A stretch of 64,000 nucleotides of DNA from Corynebacterium appendicis CIP 107643 (GCF_030408415.1 NZ_CP046976.1:1898372-1962371), one strand, 5' to 3'. Shown: positions 39,373 through 50,075, counted from the first letter of the stretch. Program-made: numbers and translations. The notes: a model not told the origin generated them from the sequence alone.

Positions 39373-40049
39373 GCTCCGATCTTCGAGATTTCGGCGATGG
39401 CGGACTGGATCAGCCCCAAACCATCGGTGGACGGCCCGGTGAGCAGGTCGATAGCGTGCTCCGGGTGCGGCATGAGCCCCACGACACGGCGATTCTCACT
39501 GGCCACGCCAGCAATGCCGTTCATGGAGCCGTTGAAGTTGTCGGTGTAGCGGAACACCACGCGGCCTTCCGCTTCAAGCTTGTCGACGGTCGCCTGCTCC
39601 GCCTGGAACCGCCCCTCACCGTGCTTCGCCGGGATGAGGATCTTCTGGCCCGCCTCGAATTCGCTGGTCCACGCCGTCCCGGCGTTGGCAACTTCGAGGT
39701 GGGTGTCGGTGCAGTGGAAGTGCAGGCCCTTGTTGCGGGTCAGCGCGCCCGGCAGCAGGCCCGCCTCCGTCAGGATCTGGAAGCCGTTGCAGATGCCCAA
39801 AACCGGCATGCCTTTGCCCGCGGCCTCGACGACAGCCTTCATCATCGGCGCCATCGCCGCGATCGCGCCGGAGCGCAAGTAGTCGCCGTAGGAGAAGCCG
39901 CCCGGGACAATGACGGCGTCAACGCCGGTCACATCCTCGTCGGCGTGCCAGAGCGATTTCGGCTCCGCCCCGGCGAGGCGGACAGCGCGCAACGCATCAA
40001 CGTCGTCAAGCGTGCCGGGGAATGTGATCACCCCGATGGTCGCTGCCAC
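39369..40049 (-). CDS. purQ: Phosphoribosylformylglycinamidine synthase subunit I
   Basis: 226-residue glutamine amidotransferase feeding ammonia to PurL. The nucleophile Cys lies in [11 protein letters not shown] (about residue 87), and the His-Glu pair in PHPEHAID near the C terminus. GTG start with GGAGGCG upstream, 2 bases after purS. Confidence 0.97.
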   Translation of the reverse strand: MAATIGVITFPGTLDDVDALRAVRLAGAEPKSLWHADEDVTGVDAVIVPGGFSYGDYLRSGAIAAMAPMMKAVVEAAGKGMPVLGICNGFQILTEAGLLPGALTRNKGLHFHCTDTHLEVANAGTAWTSEFEAGQKILIPAKHGEGRFQAEQATVDKLEAEGRVVFRYTDNFNGSMNGIAGVASENRRVVGLMPHPEHAIDLLTGPSTDGLGLIQSAIAEISKIGA

Positions 40050-40051
40050 TT

Positions 40052-40294
40052 TTACGCCTCCTCTTCGCGCACGACGACGAAGTCCTCGATCACGGTGTTG
40101 GTCAGCAGCGTCTCGGCGACGCGTTGCAGCTCTTCATCCGTGACCGAATCGGCGACCTCCAATTCGAAGCGCTTGCCTTGGCGGACATCCGTCACCCCGT
40201 TCACTCCGATGCGCCCCAGCGCGCGGTGGACGGCCTGTCCTTGCGGATCCAGAATTTCGGCCTTGGGCATGACATTGACAACGACTCGTGCCAT
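40052..40294 (-). CDS. purS: Phosphoribosylformylglycinamidine synthase subunit PurS
   Basis: 80 residues, [19 protein letters not shown] at the N terminus. PurS bridges PurL and PurQ. The ATG at 40294 has GAAGGA upstream; the open frame continues 21 codons further but without family character. First gene of purSQL. Confidence 0.96.
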   Translation of the reverse strand: MARVVVNVMPKAEILDPQGQAVHRALGRIGVNGVTDVRQGKRFELEVADSVTDEELQRVAETLLTNTVIEDFVVVREEEA

Positions 40295-40412
40295 GAGAAT
40301 CCTTCGCAGTCTTGACGGTCTGAAGACGCCGACAAGTATATCCGACCACCCGACCACGCCCCTGACCCGGCGACCTTCCCGCCACCGCCCGCACCCGGCT
40401 AACCGCGCGAGT

Positions 40413-40427
40413 TGAAAACAGTTTTCA
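40413..40427. promoter_or_regulatory. Zur box upstream of the zinc-binding lipoprotein gene
   Basis: TGAAAACAGTTTTCA is a perfect 7-1-7 palindrome, near the actinobacterial Zur consensus TGAAAATGATTTTCA, 20 bp before the start at 40448. Confidence 0.85.
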
Positions 40428-40447
40428 TTACTGCTTAGATACTCCCC

Positions 40448-41428
40448 ATGAAATTCACGACGACCACCCGCCGCACCGCCGCCGCCATCGCCGCGCTCAC
40501 CCTCGCCGGCTCCGGCCTTGCGGCCTGCAACGACTCAAGCAACGACCCGGCCGCCAGCGGCTCCACCGACGGCGCTGCTGATTCCTCCGATGTCCTGGCC
40601 ACCACCTCCGTGTGGGCCGACGTGGCCTCCGCCGTCACTGGCAACGACGTCGATTCCGTGATCAAGGGCACCGACATCGACCCCCACCACTTTGAGCCTG
40701 CCGCCAAGGACCTCGCCCGCGTCCGCGAAGCAGGCACCCTCGTCGCCAACGGCGGGGCCTACGACGCCAGCCTCTACACCGTCACCGAGCAGGACCGCAT
40801 CATTCACGCCGTCCCGCTCGTGAGCAAGGAAGAAGCCGAGGCCCACATGCACGCGCACGAGCACGGCGAGGAAGGCCACGACCACAGCCACGGCGAGATG
40901 GACATCGACGATCTCGAGCACGCGTGGTTCTCGCCCGCCAAGGTCAAAGAAGTCGCGGCTGCGGTGAAAGAGAAGGTGGGGGGTTCGACGGATGACGTCG
41001 ATAAGCGGATGGCCGCGAACGAGGAGAAGCTCGCCGAGCTCCCGCACACGCACATCGCGATGACGGAGACGATCGCCGCGCCGCTCGTGTGGGGCACGGA
41101 GCTGCACGACGTCACCCCTGAGGGGTATATGAAGGCGGCGCTCAACGAGTCCGAGCCGTCCGTGCAGGACATCGCGGAATTCATCGACGAGATCGAGGCG
41201 GGGCATATCGACATGCTCATCGTGAACCCGCAGAGCGCCAACAGCGCCACCGAGCAGCTAGCTAACGCCGCGCGCGAGAACGACGTCCCCGTCGTGGAGA
41301 TGCGCGAGACCCCGCCGGAGGGCGTGAACTTCCTCGACTACTTCGACCAGGTCGTCAACGAGCTCGCCGAGACCGTCCAGAACCTGCCGGACAAAGGCGA
41401 GGACGCGCACGCAGAGCACGCGGCTTAA
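40448..41428 (+). CDS. znuA: Zinc ABC transporter substrate-binding lipoprotein
   Basis: 326 residues. A signal peptide ends in the lipobox LAAC, then a TroA/ZnuA fold with metal ligands in DPHHFEP. A His/Glu-rich loop (about residues 136-158, HMHAHEHGEEGHDHSHGE) and a DAHAEHAA tail point to zinc rather than manganese. The Zur box upstream implies induction under zinc starvation. An 11-mer copy encodes VDK at 40996. Confidence 0.9.
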   Translation: MKFTTTTRRTAAAIAALTLAGSGLAACNDSSNDPAASGSTDGAADSSDVLATTSVWADVASAVTGNDVDSVIKGTDIDPHHFEPAAKDLARVREAGTLVANGGAYDASLYTVTEQDRIIHAVPLVSKEEAEAHMHAHEHGEEGHDHSHGEMDIDDLEHAWFSPAKVKEVAAAVKEKVGGSTDDVDKRMAANEEKLAELPHTHIAMTETIAAPLVWGTELHDVTPEGYMKAALNESEPSVQDIAEFIDEIEAGHIDMLIVNPQSANSATEQLANAARENDVPVVEMRETPPEGVNFLDYFDQVVNELAETVQNLPDKGEDAHAEHAA

Positions 41429-41453
41429 CGACGCCCCGCGCACCGTCTGCCGT

Positions 41454-41468
41454 TGAAATCGATTTTCA
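41454..41468. promoter_or_regulatory. Second Zur box, before the zinc ATPase gene
   Basis: TGAAATCGATTTTCA, a near-perfect palindrome of the same type, 20 bp before the GTG at 41488. It suggests a separate promoter for the ATPase-permease pair. Confidence 0.8.
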
Positions 41469-41487
41469 GCAGTGGTTTGATCAGACA

Positions 41488-42201
41488 GTGACTTCTTCCG
41501 ACTCCCGCTCCCCCGCGGTCCTCGAGCTGCGCGGCGCCGCCGTCGACCCGCTGTGGTCCGGTCTCGACCTGACCGTGCGGCGTGGGGAATTCATCGCGGT
41601 GCTGGGCCCCAACGGCGTGGGCAAATCGACGTTGCTGCACGCCATCATGGGCACCCGCCGCCTCACCGCGGGAACCGTCGACGCGGCCGACCGCATCGGG
41701 TTCATCCCGCAGCAGCACATGTTCCCCGCCGACCTGCCCGTGCGCGGCCGCGACCTCGTCTCGCTCGCGTGCGCACACGGAATTGCCCGCCGCCGCCCGC
41801 CCGCCGGCAAAGTGGATGCCCTCCTCGAACGCGTCGGTGCCACGCATTTCGCCGACCAGCGCGCAGGACTCATGTCCGGAGGGCAGCAGCAACTCATCCG
41901 CCAAGCCCAGGCACTCGCCAGCGAGCCGGAGCTCATGCTTGCCGACGAGCCCCTCCTCTCCCTCGACATCGCCCGCGAAAGGGACACCGTGGACAGGCTT
42001 GCCGGTCTCGACGCGGGGGTGCTGTGCGTGACGCACTCGATCAACCCGTTCCTGTCGGTCGTCGACCGGGTGCTCTACCTCGGGCCGGAAGGCCACGTCG
42101 TGGGCGCAGTCGACGACGTGATGCGCTCCGATGTGCTGAGCGACCTCTACGGCACCCGTGTCCAGGTCGTCGAGGCGAACGGAAGGATGGTGGTCCTGTG
42201 A
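41488..42201 (+). CDS. znuC: Zinc ABC transporter ATPase
   Basis: 237 residues. Walker A GPNGVGKST (about 42-50), signature LMSGGQQQ and Walker B LMLADEPLLSLD are visible. It energises zinc import. The signature has MSGGQQQLIRQ instead of LSGGQxQR. GTG start; overlaps the permease gene by 4 bases. Confidence 0.88.
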   Translation: MTSSDSRSPAVLELRGAAVDPLWSGLDLTVRRGEFIAVLGPNGVGKSTLLHAIMGTRRLTAGTVDAADRIGFIPQQHMFPADLPVRGRDLVSLACAHGIARRRPPAGKVDALLERVGATHFADQRAGLMSGGQQQLIRQAQALASEPELMLADEPLLSLDIARERDTVDRLAGLDAGVLCVTHSINPFLSVVDRVLYLGPEGHVVGAVDDVMRSDVLSDLYGTRVQVVEANGRMVVL

Positions 42202-43064
42202 GTGAATGGCTCGCAACGGCAGTGGACACGACGCAGTATCTGCTCGGCATCGACTTCGTCCAGGTCACCCTCGTTGCGTGCGCCTTGCTCGGTGTGCTCT
42301 CCGGCGTTATGGCGCCGCTGATCGTGGTGCGCCAGATGTCGTTTTCCGTCCACGCGACCTCCGAGCTCGCCCTCATGGGCGCCGCGGCTGCTCTGCTCTT
42401 CGGCCTCAATGTCGGCATCGGCGCAGTCGCCGGCGCGGTGATCGCGGCGGTCGTCCTGGCTGCGCTCGGCTTCCGCGGGCAGCAGGACTCGGCTGTCGGC
42501 GTGGTGATGAGCTTCGGCATGGGCCTATCCGTGCTTTTCATCCACCTCTACCCCGGCAATTCCAACCGGGCGCTAGCACTGCTGACGGGCCAGATCGTGG
42601 GTATTTCCGGCCAGAATCTGTGGCTGCTCGCCGGCACGACACTTCTCGTTGTCGTGACAGTGGCAGCGCTGTGGCGGCCGCTCCTCTTCGCCTCCGCCGA
42701 CCCGGTCATGGCGACGGCCTCCGGCGTGAATGTCCGCGCGATGTCCGTGCTCTTCGCCGTCCTCGTCGGCGTGGCGTCGGCTCAGTCGGTGCAGATCGTC
42801 GGCGCACTGCTGGTCATGTCGCTGCTGATCACACCCGGCGCGGCCGCGACCCAGATCACCGCGAGCCCCGTGCGCGCCATCGCGTGGTCGGTGCTTTTCG
42901 CCGAAGTCTCCGCTGTCGGCGGCATGATCCTCTCTCTGGCGCCGGGCGTGCCGGTGAGCGTGTTCGTCGCATTCATTTCGTTCGGCATCTACCTGGTGTG
43001 CCGAGTGATCGGCGGGGTGCAGCGCCGGCGCGTGGGCGGAGCGAAAGCAGCGAAGGCCAGCTAG
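42198..43064 (+). CDS. znuB: Zinc ABC transporter permease
   Basis: 288 residues with about eight membrane segments of the ABC-3 family, e.g. GVLSGVMAPLIVVRQMSFSVHATSELALMG with its conserved FxxHA(T)SE(L)ALxG-like stretch. The start is GTG 42198 in a GTGA overlap with the ATPase stop codon. Convergent with the DUF2334 gene, overlapping it by 4 bases. Confidence 0.88.
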   Translation: MSEWLATAVDTTQYLLGIDFVQVTLVACALLGVLSGVMAPLIVVRQMSFSVHATSELALMGAAAALLFGLNVGIGAVAGAVIAAVVLAALGFRGQQDSAVGVVMSFGMGLSVLFIHLYPGNSNRALALLTGQIVGISGQNLWLLAGTTLLVVVTVAALWRPLLFASADPVMATASGVNVRAMSVLFAVLVGVASAQSVQIVGALLVMSLLITPGAAATQITASPVRAIAWSVLFAEVSAVGGMILSLAPGVPVSVFVAFISFGIYLVCRVIGGVQRRRVGGAKAAKAS

Positions 43065-43747
43065 CTATCCCGTCCGAGGTCCCGGTAGTTCACCGGTTCT
43101 AGGCCCTCGCCCGCAGCGGCGAGAGCGGCGGCGACGAAATCGTCGCGGACTTTCTTCTTCGACAGGTTCCTGCCGGAGACAGACAAACGCACAGTGTTGC
43201 CGCGCCTGGCGCTGCGGACGGCGGCGTCGATGATGTTTCGGCGCCACCACCCGGCGGCACCGAAGCCCTCGCCGACGGACAGGTTGCGCGAGTAGACGAC
43301 CTCGCCGGTGCGCAAGAAGTGGACACCCTGCGTGGATGCGGCCAGACGGAAATCGAATTTGTGCAGCGCTTCCAGCGTTCCTTCCGACATGCGCCACCGC
43401 GGCGGGGCGAAAGTGTCGAGCTCGAAGCCGAGCTTCTCCATCTGGCGGGTCGCGCCCTTGAGACGCAGCTTCGCCTCGTGAGCCCCGAGGTTGGCGAATT
43501 CGGCGCGGCGGCCCTGCACCGGCTGGTCGAAACCGTTGAGGATGAGCCCGCGGCCGGCATCCATCTGCTCTTTGAGCCAGCCGCGGGTCTTGTCGTCCTT
43601 GGCCAGGTGCCACTTCTTGTCGATGTGCGGCGCCACCAAGAGCGACACCTGAATCGACTCGCGCTCTAAGTCGGCGACGAGCTTCTGCACGTCCTTCCTT
43701 GTCTCATCGAAGATCGACGACACAGAGACGAGCAGGTGGCGGGACAT
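43061..43747 (-). CDS. DUF2334-type polysaccharide deacetylase-like protein
   Basis: 228 residues. LLVSVSSIFDETR at the N terminus takes the place of the metal-binding motif of NodB-like deacetylases, and the late DTFAPPRWRMSEGTLEAL matches the DUF2334 pattern. No signal peptide is visible, so a role on secreted glycans is doubtful. The ATG at 43747 lies 7 nt after TAGGAT (43755-43760); the first ATG of the frame (43756) overlaps that box, so 43747 is the better start. Confidence 0.7.
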   Translation of the reverse strand: MSRHLLVSVSSIFDETRKDVQKLVADLERESIQVSLLVAPHIDKKWHLAKDDKTRGWLKEQMDAGRGLILNGFDQPVQGRRAEFANLGAHEAKLRLKGATRQMEKLGFELDTFAPPRWRMSEGTLEALHKFDFRLAASTQGVHFLRTGEVVYSRNLSVGEGFGAAGWWRRNIIDAAVRSARRGNTVRLSVSGRNLSKKKVRDDFVAAALAAAGEGLEPVNYRDLGRDS

Positions 43748-43805
43748 GGCTGTCATCCTACTTTCGAGCGCCCGGCCACGCTCGGCGAGCGCGCTGGCCC
43801 GACAT

Positions 43806-45941
43806 TTAGCTCACCGCTCCCGCCGTGTGCAGTGTCCACGCGTACTCGAACGCGGTCTGCTTCCACTTCGCGTAGCGGCCGGAAACACCGCCGTGGCCAG
43901 CGGCCATCTCGGTTTTCAGCAGGAACTGCCCGCCGGTCGCGGTCGCGCGCAGCTTCGCGATCCACTTCGCCGGCTCGACGTACAGCACGCGGGTGTCGTT
44001 GATGCTGGTTACCGCGAGAATATCCGGGTAATCCTTCGCCTCGACATTCTCGTACGGCGCGTAAGTGGCCATGTAGTCGTAGACTTGGGGGTCGTGGTAG
44101 GGGTCGCCCCATTCCTCCCATTCGCCGACGGTCAGCGGGAGTTCGGGCTTCAAAATCGAGGTCAACGGGTCGACGAACGGCACGATCGCCTGGATGCCCG
44201 CGAATTTCTCGGGCGCGAGATTCGCCACGGCGCCCATGAGCAGGCCACCGGCGGAGCCGCCCTCGGCGACGAGCATGGAGGGAGCGGTGACGCCTTCGTC
44301 GATAAGCGCGTCGGCGCAAGCCACGAAGTCGGTGAACGTGTTCTTCTTCGCCAGCATCTTGCCGTTGTCGTACCACAGGCGGCCCATCTCGCCGCCGCCG
44401 CGCACGTGTGCGCACGCCCACACCATTCCGCGGTCGAGCAAGCTCAGCCGCGCCACGGAAAAGGCGGGATCCGTCGACGCTTCGTAGGATCCGTAGCCGT
44501 ACAACAAGCAAGGAGCAGGCTTATCGACGTCCGCGTCTGCCCGCCTCACCACCGACATCGGCACCTTGGTCCCGTCGTCGGCGGTGGCCCACATACGCTC
44601 TGCGACGTATTCGTCCGGGTTGTAGCCGCCGCGGACTTCCTGCTCTTTGAGAAGGGTGAGATCGCCGGTGGCCACGCGGTAGTCGAGCACCTGCGCCGGC
44701 TGGGTGAACGAGGTGTAGCTGATGCGCACCACCGGCGCGTCCCACTCCGGGTTGCCGGCCAAGCCCGCGGTGTAGAGTTCCTCGTCGAATTCCAGCTCGC
44801 GGAATGCGCCGAACTCGCCTCCCGTCAGGTCGGCGACGGCGAGGCGGCCGATCCCGCCGCGTCGATAAGCGGCGAAGATGAAGTCGCGGTAAGAATCCGT
44901 GCCCTCGATACGCACCTCATCGTCGTGCGGCATGAGCTCGGTCAGCTCGCGCAGCGGCGGAAGCTCCCCGCCCGCGGCGCAGACGCCCACCGAGGAATTC
45001 GGGCCGTGCGCGTTGTGGGTGACCACCCATCGTTCCTCTTTCTTGCCGCCCTGCTCGAGGACGGCAAGATCCACGTTGTATTCGATGCCCGCCTCGCGGG
45101 GCCAGAGCACCTCGAATTCCCCTTCCGGGTCGTCCATGGGCAGCACGCGGTAATCGGTGGTCAGCGACGACGCGGAGACGATGAGGATGTAGCGCTCGGA
45201 ACGGTCCGCCGCCACGCCAACGCCGAATTTCTCGTCCGCTTCCTCGTAGACGAGCACATCGTCCGAGGCGTCAGTGCCCAGCTTGTGGCGCCACACCTGG
45301 TGGGGGCGCCACGCATCATCGACCCGGATATAGAAGATGTGGTCTTCACCGGCCCAGGTGGCACCGTAGAAGATGCCGGGGATGTCGTCGTCAAGCAATT
45401 GCTCCGTCTCGAGATCCTTGACCTTGAGATCGAAGCGCTCGTCGCCTGCGGTGTCCGTGGAAAACGCCAGGTAGCGGCCCGACGTGCTGACGCTCGACGC
45501 GCCGACCGAGAAGAACTCGTGGCCCTCGGCGAGCGCGTTGAAATCGAGCAGGACCTGCTCCCCCGGAAGTCCCGAACCGTCATCCGGAAGTGTCGGCGGC
45601 GCCCACGGGTCACTGCCGTCGGCGACAGGCACGCGGCAGCTGATGCCGTAGTTCTTGCCCTCCTCCGTGCGGCCGTAGTACCACCATCCGCCCTGGCGCT
45701 GCGGGACGGACATGTCCGTCTCCTTCACCCGCGACTTGATCTCGTTGTAGATCGTCTCCGTCAGGCCGTCCAGGTGCGCCGTCTGCTCCTTCGTGTAGGC
45801 GTTCTCCGCCTCCAAGTACGCGAGCGTTTCCGGCGACTCCTTGTCGCGCAGCCATTCGTAATCGTCCACGAACTCGCGGCCGTGGAAGGTGCGCGTGATC
45901 GGGTGCTTCGCTGCTACAGGTGCTGTGGGCGTTTCACTCAT
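43806..45941 (-). CDS. ptrB: Prolyl-oligopeptidase family protease (oligopeptidase B)
   Basis: 711 residues of the S9A serine peptidase family: an N-terminal beta-propeller region and a C-terminal alpha/beta-hydrolase. The nucleophile Ser is in EGGSAGGLLMGAV and the catalytic His probably in AGHGGVSGRY; acidic substrate-binding EWEEWGDP is typical of oligopeptidase B, which cuts after basic residues. No signal peptide, so cytoplasmic. The ATG at 45941 lies 8 nt after TACGAT (45950-45955). Three 11-mer copies fall in this gene, the most of any. Confidence 0.9.
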   Translation of the reverse strand: MSETPTAPVAAKHPITRTFHGREFVDDYEWLRDKESPETLAYLEAENAYTKEQTAHLDGLTETIYNEIKSRVKETDMSVPQRQGGWWYYGRTEEGKNYGISCRVPVADGSDPWAPPTLPDDGSGLPGEQVLLDFNALAEGHEFFSVGASSVSTSGRYLAFSTDTAGDERFDLKVKDLETEQLLDDDIPGIFYGATWAGEDHIFYIRVDDAWRPHQVWRHKLGTDASDDVLVYEEADEKFGVGVAADRSERYILIVSASSLTTDYRVLPMDDPEGEFEVLWPREAGIEYNVDLAVLEQGGKKEERWVVTHNAHGPNSSVGVCAAGGELPPLRELTELMPHDDEVRIEGTDSYRDFIFAAYRRGGIGRLAVADLTGGEFGAFRELEFDEELYTAGLAGNPEWDAPVVRISYTSFTQPAQVLDYRVATGDLTLLKEQEVRGGYNPDEYVAERMWATADDGTKVPMSVVRRADADVDKPAPCLLYGYGSYEASTDPAFSVARLSLLDRGMVWACAHVRGGGEMGRLWYDNGKMLAKKNTFTDFVACADALIDEGVTAPSMLVAEGGSAGGLLMGAVANLAPEKFAGIQAIVPFVDPLTSILKPELPLTVGEWEEWGDPYHDPQVYDYMATYAPYENVEAKDYPDILAVTSINDTRVLYVEPAKWIAKLRATATGGQFLLKTEMAAGHGGVSGRYAKWKQTAFEYAWTLHTAGAVS

Positions 45942-45967
45942 GCCCACCGATCGTAGCGCCCCGTCCT

Positions 45968-46843
45968 TTAAGCGAACTTGCGGCCCGAGAGGCGCTCGTA
46001 CGCCTCGATGTAGCGGTCGCGCGTCGCCTCCACGACCGAGCCCGGCAGCTCCGGCGGCGGCGTGCCGTCCTCCGGGTCCCAGCCCGCCTTCGGGCCGGTG
46101 AGCCAATTGCGCACGAACTGCTTGTCGAAGCTCGGCTGGCTCGTGCCCTCCTCGTACGAATCCGCCGGCCAGTATCGGGAAGAATCCGGCGTCAACACCT
46201 CGTCCGCGAGCACGAGCGTGCCGTCTTTATCCAGGCCGAATTCGAGCTTCGTGTCCGCCAGAATGATCCCGCGCGACTCCGCATATTCCGCGGCGCGTGA
46301 GTAAATCTCCAGCGTCGCCGCCCGCAACTTCTCCGCGAGCTCAGCGCCGACTTGCTTGACGACGTACTCGAACCGCACATTCTCGTCGTGCTCCCCCTGC
46401 TCCGCCTTCGTGGCAGGGGTGAAGATCGGCTCCGGCAGCTTCGATGCTTCCTTCAGCCCCTCCGGCAGGGCGACGCCGCAGACTGCGCCGTTCGCGTCGT
46501 ACTCCTTCTTGCCCGAGCCCGTCAGGTAACCGCGGGCCACGCACTCGAATGGGATCATGTCCAGCTTCTTCACCACGAAGGCGCTGCCGAGCACCTCCTC
46601 CGGGATCCGTTCGTCGTCGAGCGGGCCCGCGAGGTGGTTGGGCACGGCCTCGAGCAGGTCGAAGAAGAACTCGCTCGTGTAGGTGAGGATCTTGCCCTTG
46701 TCCGGGATTTCCGGCTCAAGCGCGTGGTCGAATGCCGAAATGCGGTCGGTGGCCACCATCAGCAAGGTGTCGTCGTCGATCTCGTAGATCTCGCGGACCT
46801 TGCCGGCTGAAAGATGGTTGTAGTCAGAAAGCTCTGGACGCAT
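45968..46843 (-). CDS. purC: SAICAR synthase
   Basis: 291 residues. PurC joins CAIR and aspartate with ATP. Motifs: GKVREIYEI near the N terminus, TDRISAFD, the ATP region ARGYLTGSG and [10 protein letters not shown]. Start chosen at ATG 46843 ([11 protein letters not shown]); the frame extends upstream into purB without family resemblance. Follows purB by 22 bases. Confidence 0.96.
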   Translation of the reverse strand: MRPELSDYNHLSAGKVREIYEIDDDTLLMVATDRISAFDHALEPEIPDKGKILTYTSEFFFDLLEAVPNHLAGPLDDERIPEEVLGSAFVVKKLDMIPFECVARGYLTGSGKKEYDANGAVCGVALPEGLKEASKLPEPIFTPATKAEQGEHDENVRFEYVVKQVGAELAEKLRAATLEIYSRAAEYAESRGIILADTKLEFGLDKDGTLVLADEVLTPDSSRYWPADSYEEGTSQPSFDKQFVRNWLTGPKAGWDPEDGTPPPELPGSVVEATRDRYIEAYERLSGRKFA

Positions 46844-46865
46844 GCGTGCGATGTTACGCCCCCGG

Positions 46866-48299
46866 CTACAGGATCTCTCCTGGAGTGTATCCAGCGGCCT
46901 CCGGGTACTTATTCGCCCAGGTCTGGATGCGCTCCAGAACATTGTCCACCTGTGACTCCGCCGCACCGATGAACGCGTGGCGATCCGCCAGCGCGTCCTC
47001 GAGCTGCTGCTGGTCGAGCGGCAGACGGTCGTCACCGGCGAGGCGCTGCACCAGGTTCTGCTCCGCGCCGTTCTCGCGCATGTCCAGCGCCATCGCCACT
47101 GCGTGCTCCTTGATCACCTCGTGCGCGGTCTCGCGGCCCACGCCCGCGCGGACGCTGGCCATGAGGATGCGTGTGGTGGCCAAGAACGGCAGGTAACGGT
47201 CTAGTTCGCGCGTGATCATCGCCGGGAACGCGCCGAATTCCGCCAGAACGGTGTGGAAGGTCTCCATCATGCCGTCGATGGCGAAGAACGCGTCCGGCAG
47301 CGCCACGCGGCGCACCACGGAGCAGAACACGTCGCCTTCGTTCCACTGCTGTCCGGCCAAGTCGCCCACCATGGTGAGGTAGCCGCGCAGAATCACCTGG
47401 AAGCCGCCCACACGCTCGCAGGAGCGGGCGTTCATCTTGTGCGGCATCGCCGACGAGCCGACCTGGCCCTCCTTGAAGCCCTCTGTCACGGTCTCGTTGC
47501 CGGCCATCAGGCGGATCGTGGTGGCCAGGCTCGACGGGCCCGCGCCCAGCTGAACCAGGGCGGACACCGCGTCGAAGTCCAACGAGCGCGGGTAGATCTG
47601 GCCCACGGAGTCGAAGATGCGCTGGAAACCGAGGTGCTTCGCGATGGCCTGCTCCAACTGGTTCAGCTTCGCCTCGTCGCCGCCGACCAGGTCCAGCATG
47701 TCCTGCGCCGTGCCCATCGGGCCCTTGATGCCGCGCAGCGGATAGCGGCCCAGGATGTCCTCAATGCGGTCCAGGGCCACCAGCATCTCGTCAGCCGCCG
47801 AAGCGAAACGCTTGCCCAGCGTCGTCGCCTGCGCCGCCACGTTGTGGGAGCGGCCCGCCATGACCAGGGAGCGGTATTCCCCCGCCCGGTTTCCGATGGC
47901 GTTGAGCACCGCCACTGCGCGTCCCCGCACTAGCTCGAGCGAACGGTAGATCTGCAGCTGCTCGACGTTCTCCGTCAGGTCGCGGCTGGTCATCCCCTTG
48001 TGGATGTGCTCGTGGCCCGCCAGCGCGTTGAACTCCTCGATGCGCGCCTTCACGTCGTGTCGGGTCACCCGCTCACGCGCGGCGATCGACTCCAAGTCCA
48101 CCTGGTCCACGACCTTCTCGTAGGCAGCGATCGCGTCCTCCGGGATGTCGATCCCCAAGTCGCGCTGCGCCCGCATCACCGCGATCCACAGCTGGCGCTC
48201 CAGGATGATCTTGTGCTCCGCGCTCCACAACGTCGCCATCTCGGCCGACGCGTAACGGTTGGACAGGACATTCGCATTACGGGGTTTCGAGTCAGTCAC
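46866..48299 (-). CDS. purB: Adenylosuccinate lyase
   Basis: 477 residues of the fumarase/aspartase superfamily, acting twice in AMP synthesis. The signature [10 protein letters not shown] (mobile loop) is complete, with [14 protein letters not shown] and the central helical core. The GTG at 48299 lies 7 nt after GATAAT (48307-48312); an ATG at 48308 overlaps this box and is less likely. Confidence 0.95.
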   Translation of the reverse strand: MTDSKPRNANVLSNRYASAEMATLWSAEHKIILERQLWIAVMRAQRDLGIDIPEDAIAAYEKVVDQVDLESIAARERVTRHDVKARIEEFNALAGHEHIHKGMTSRDLTENVEQLQIYRSLELVRGRAVAVLNAIGNRAGEYRSLVMAGRSHNVAAQATTLGKRFASAADEMLVALDRIEDILGRYPLRGIKGPMGTAQDMLDLVGGDEAKLNQLEQAIAKHLGFQRIFDSVGQIYPRSLDFDAVSALVQLGAGPSSLATTIRLMAGNETVTEGFKEGQVGSSAMPHKMNARSCERVGGFQVILRGYLTMVGDLAGQQWNEGDVFCSVVRRVALPDAFFAIDGMMETFHTVLAEFGAFPAMITRELDRYLPFLATTRILMASVRAGVGRETAHEVIKEHAVAMALDMRENGAEQNLVQRLAGDDRLPLDQQQLEDALADRHAFIGAAESQVDNVLERIQTWANKYPEAAGYTPGEIL

Positions 48300-48334
48300 G
48301 CGCACCATTATCGCACGTCGTCCCACGATGCGGG

Positions 48335-49621
48335 CTAGCGGCCGACCGAGATCTCCCCGTCGATCGCCGGGCGCGCGATATCGCGGCGGTAGAAGGACCC
48401 TGCCAGGTCGATCTGCTCGATCGTCTCGTAGGCCGCCGACACCGCTTCCTCCAGGCTCGCGCCGGTGCCGATGATGTTGAGTACGCGGCCGCCGGCCGAC
48501 ACATAGCCGGCGCCTTCGCTGGAAGTGCCGGCGTGGAGGACGTGAGAGGGGTCGTTGAGAAGCGTGCCCTGCGCCGTGATCTCGTCGCCTTTGTGCGGAC
48601 TAGCCGGGTAGCCTTCGGCCGCGAGCACGACGGTGACGGCGTAACCGTGGCGCCAGTCAAGCGGCTCGAGCTCGTGCAGGGTGCCGGTGGCCGTGGCGTG
48701 GAGGACCTCTGCCAGTGGGGTCTCCAACAGTGCGAGGACCGCCTGCGTCTCCGGGTCGCCGAAGCGGGCGTTGAACTCCACGACGGAGGGGCCGTCCGCG
48801 CCCCAGGCAAGCCCCGCGTAGAGGAGGCCCGAGTACGGGGTGCCGCGGCGGACCATCTCGGCGGCGACCGGGGCGACGACCTCGTCGACGATGCGCCGCA
48901 CGCCGTCTTCCGGCAGCCACGGCAGCGGCGTGTAGGCGCCCATGCCGCCGGTGTTGGGGCCTTCGTCGTTGTCGTAGGCGCGCTTGTGGTCCTGGGCGGG
49001 CAGGAGGGGCACGACGGTCTCGCCGTCGACGAGGCAGAACAGGGAGACTTCGGGGCCTTCGAGGAAGGATTCGAACAGCACGGGGTTGCCGGCGGCCAGC
49101 ACCGCTTCCGCGTGCTCCTGCGCGGCCGCGCGGTCCTGTGTGACCACGACACCCTTTCCGCCGGCCAGGCCGTCGTCCTTGACCACGTAGTTGGGGCCGA
49201 ATTCGTCGAGGGCGGCCGCGACATCCGCCGCATCCGTCACCTGGCGGGCATCGGCGGTGCGCACACCGGCGGCAGCCATCACGTCCTTCGCGAACGCCTT
49301 CGACCCCTCCAGCGCAGCCGCTGCCTTCGACGGGCCGAACACGGCGATGCCGGCCTCGCGCAGCGCGTCGGCGACACCCGCCACGAGCGGCTGCTCCGGG
49401 CCGATGACCACCAGATCGGCGGCGATCTCTTTCGCCAGGGACACCGCGGCGTCTCCGTCGGTCACGTCAAGTGCGTGCTGCGTGGCTAGACCCGCAATGC
49501 CGGCATTGCCCGGCGCGACGTGCAGCTCGTGCTCGCCAGCACCAGCCTCACCAGCGTTACCGTTCAGTGCATGGACGAGGGCGTGTTCGCGGCCGCCCGA
49601 ACCGATCACAAGGATGCGCAT
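48335..49621 (-). CDS. purD: Phosphoribosylamine-glycine ligase
   Basis: 428 residues. GAR synthetase, ATP-grasp fold. N-terminal [14 protein letters not shown]-grasp [13 protein letters not shown] and the ligand region [10 protein letters not shown]. The ATG at 49621 follows TACTAT (49629-49634) by 7 nt. The longer frame upstream has no family character. Confidence 0.96.
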   Translation of the reverse strand: MRILVIGSGGREHALVHALNGNAGEAGAGEHELHVAPGNAGIAGLATQHALDVTDGDAAVSLAKEIAADLVVIGPEQPLVAGVADALREAGIAVFGPSKAAAALEGSKAFAKDVMAAAGVRTADARQVTDAADVAAALDEFGPNYVVKDDGLAGGKGVVVTQDRAAAQEHAEAVLAAGNPVLFESFLEGPEVSLFCLVDGETVVPLLPAQDHKRAYDNDEGPNTGGMGAYTPLPWLPEDGVRRIVDEVVAPVAAEMVRRGTPYSGLLYAGLAWGADGPSVVEFNARFGDPETQAVLALLETPLAEVLHATATGTLHELEPLDWRHGYAVTVVLAAEGYPASPHKGDEITAQGTLLNDPSHVLHAGTSSEGAGYVSAGGRVLNIIGTGASLEEAVSAAYETIEQIDLAGSFYRRDIARPAIDGEISVGR

Positions 49622-49652
49622 GCGGCCCATAGTATCGCTACCCTGGGCGGGC

Positions 49653-50075
49653 ATGAGCACAGTCTTCACCAAGATCATCAACGGGGAGATCCCCGGCCGC
49701 TTCGTCTACCGCGACGAGACCGTCGCCGCGTTTTTGACCATCGAGCCGATCGCGTACGGCCACACCCTGGTCGTCCCGGTCGCCGAGGTGGACAAGTGGA
49801 CGGACCTCGACACCGAAGTATGGCTGCACGCCAACGAGGTCGCGCAGGAGATCGGCAAGGCCGTCATCAACGCCTTCGGTTCGGAGCGCGCTGGCTACCT
49901 CATCGCCGGCTTCGAGGTGCCGCACGCGCACATCCACGTCTTCCCCGCCAACGACATGTCGGGCTACAGCCTCCAGAACATCATGCGTGCCGACGACACC
50001 GACCCCGCCGAAATGGACGCCGCCGCCGCGAAACTGCGCGCCGAGTTGGGCACCGGCGAGGACGGCCGCCGCTAA
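49653..50075 (+). CDS. HIT-family nucleotide hydrolase/transferase
   Basis: 140 residues of histidine-triad protein. The catalytic [11 protein letters not shown] lies at about residues 91-101. HIT proteins cleave nucleotide-X phosphoramidates or dinucleoside polyphosphates; the substrate is unknown. The ATG at 49653 is 8 nt after TACCCT (49639-49644). Convergent with phoS, with a 4-base overlap of the ends. Confidence 0.9.
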   Translation: MSTVFTKIINGEIPGRFVYRDETVAAFLTIEPIAYGHTLVVPVAEVDKWTDLDTEVWLHANEVAQEIGKAVINAFGSERAGYLIAGFEVPHAHIHVFPANDMSGYSLQNIMRADDTDPAEMDAAAAKLRAELGTGEDGRR

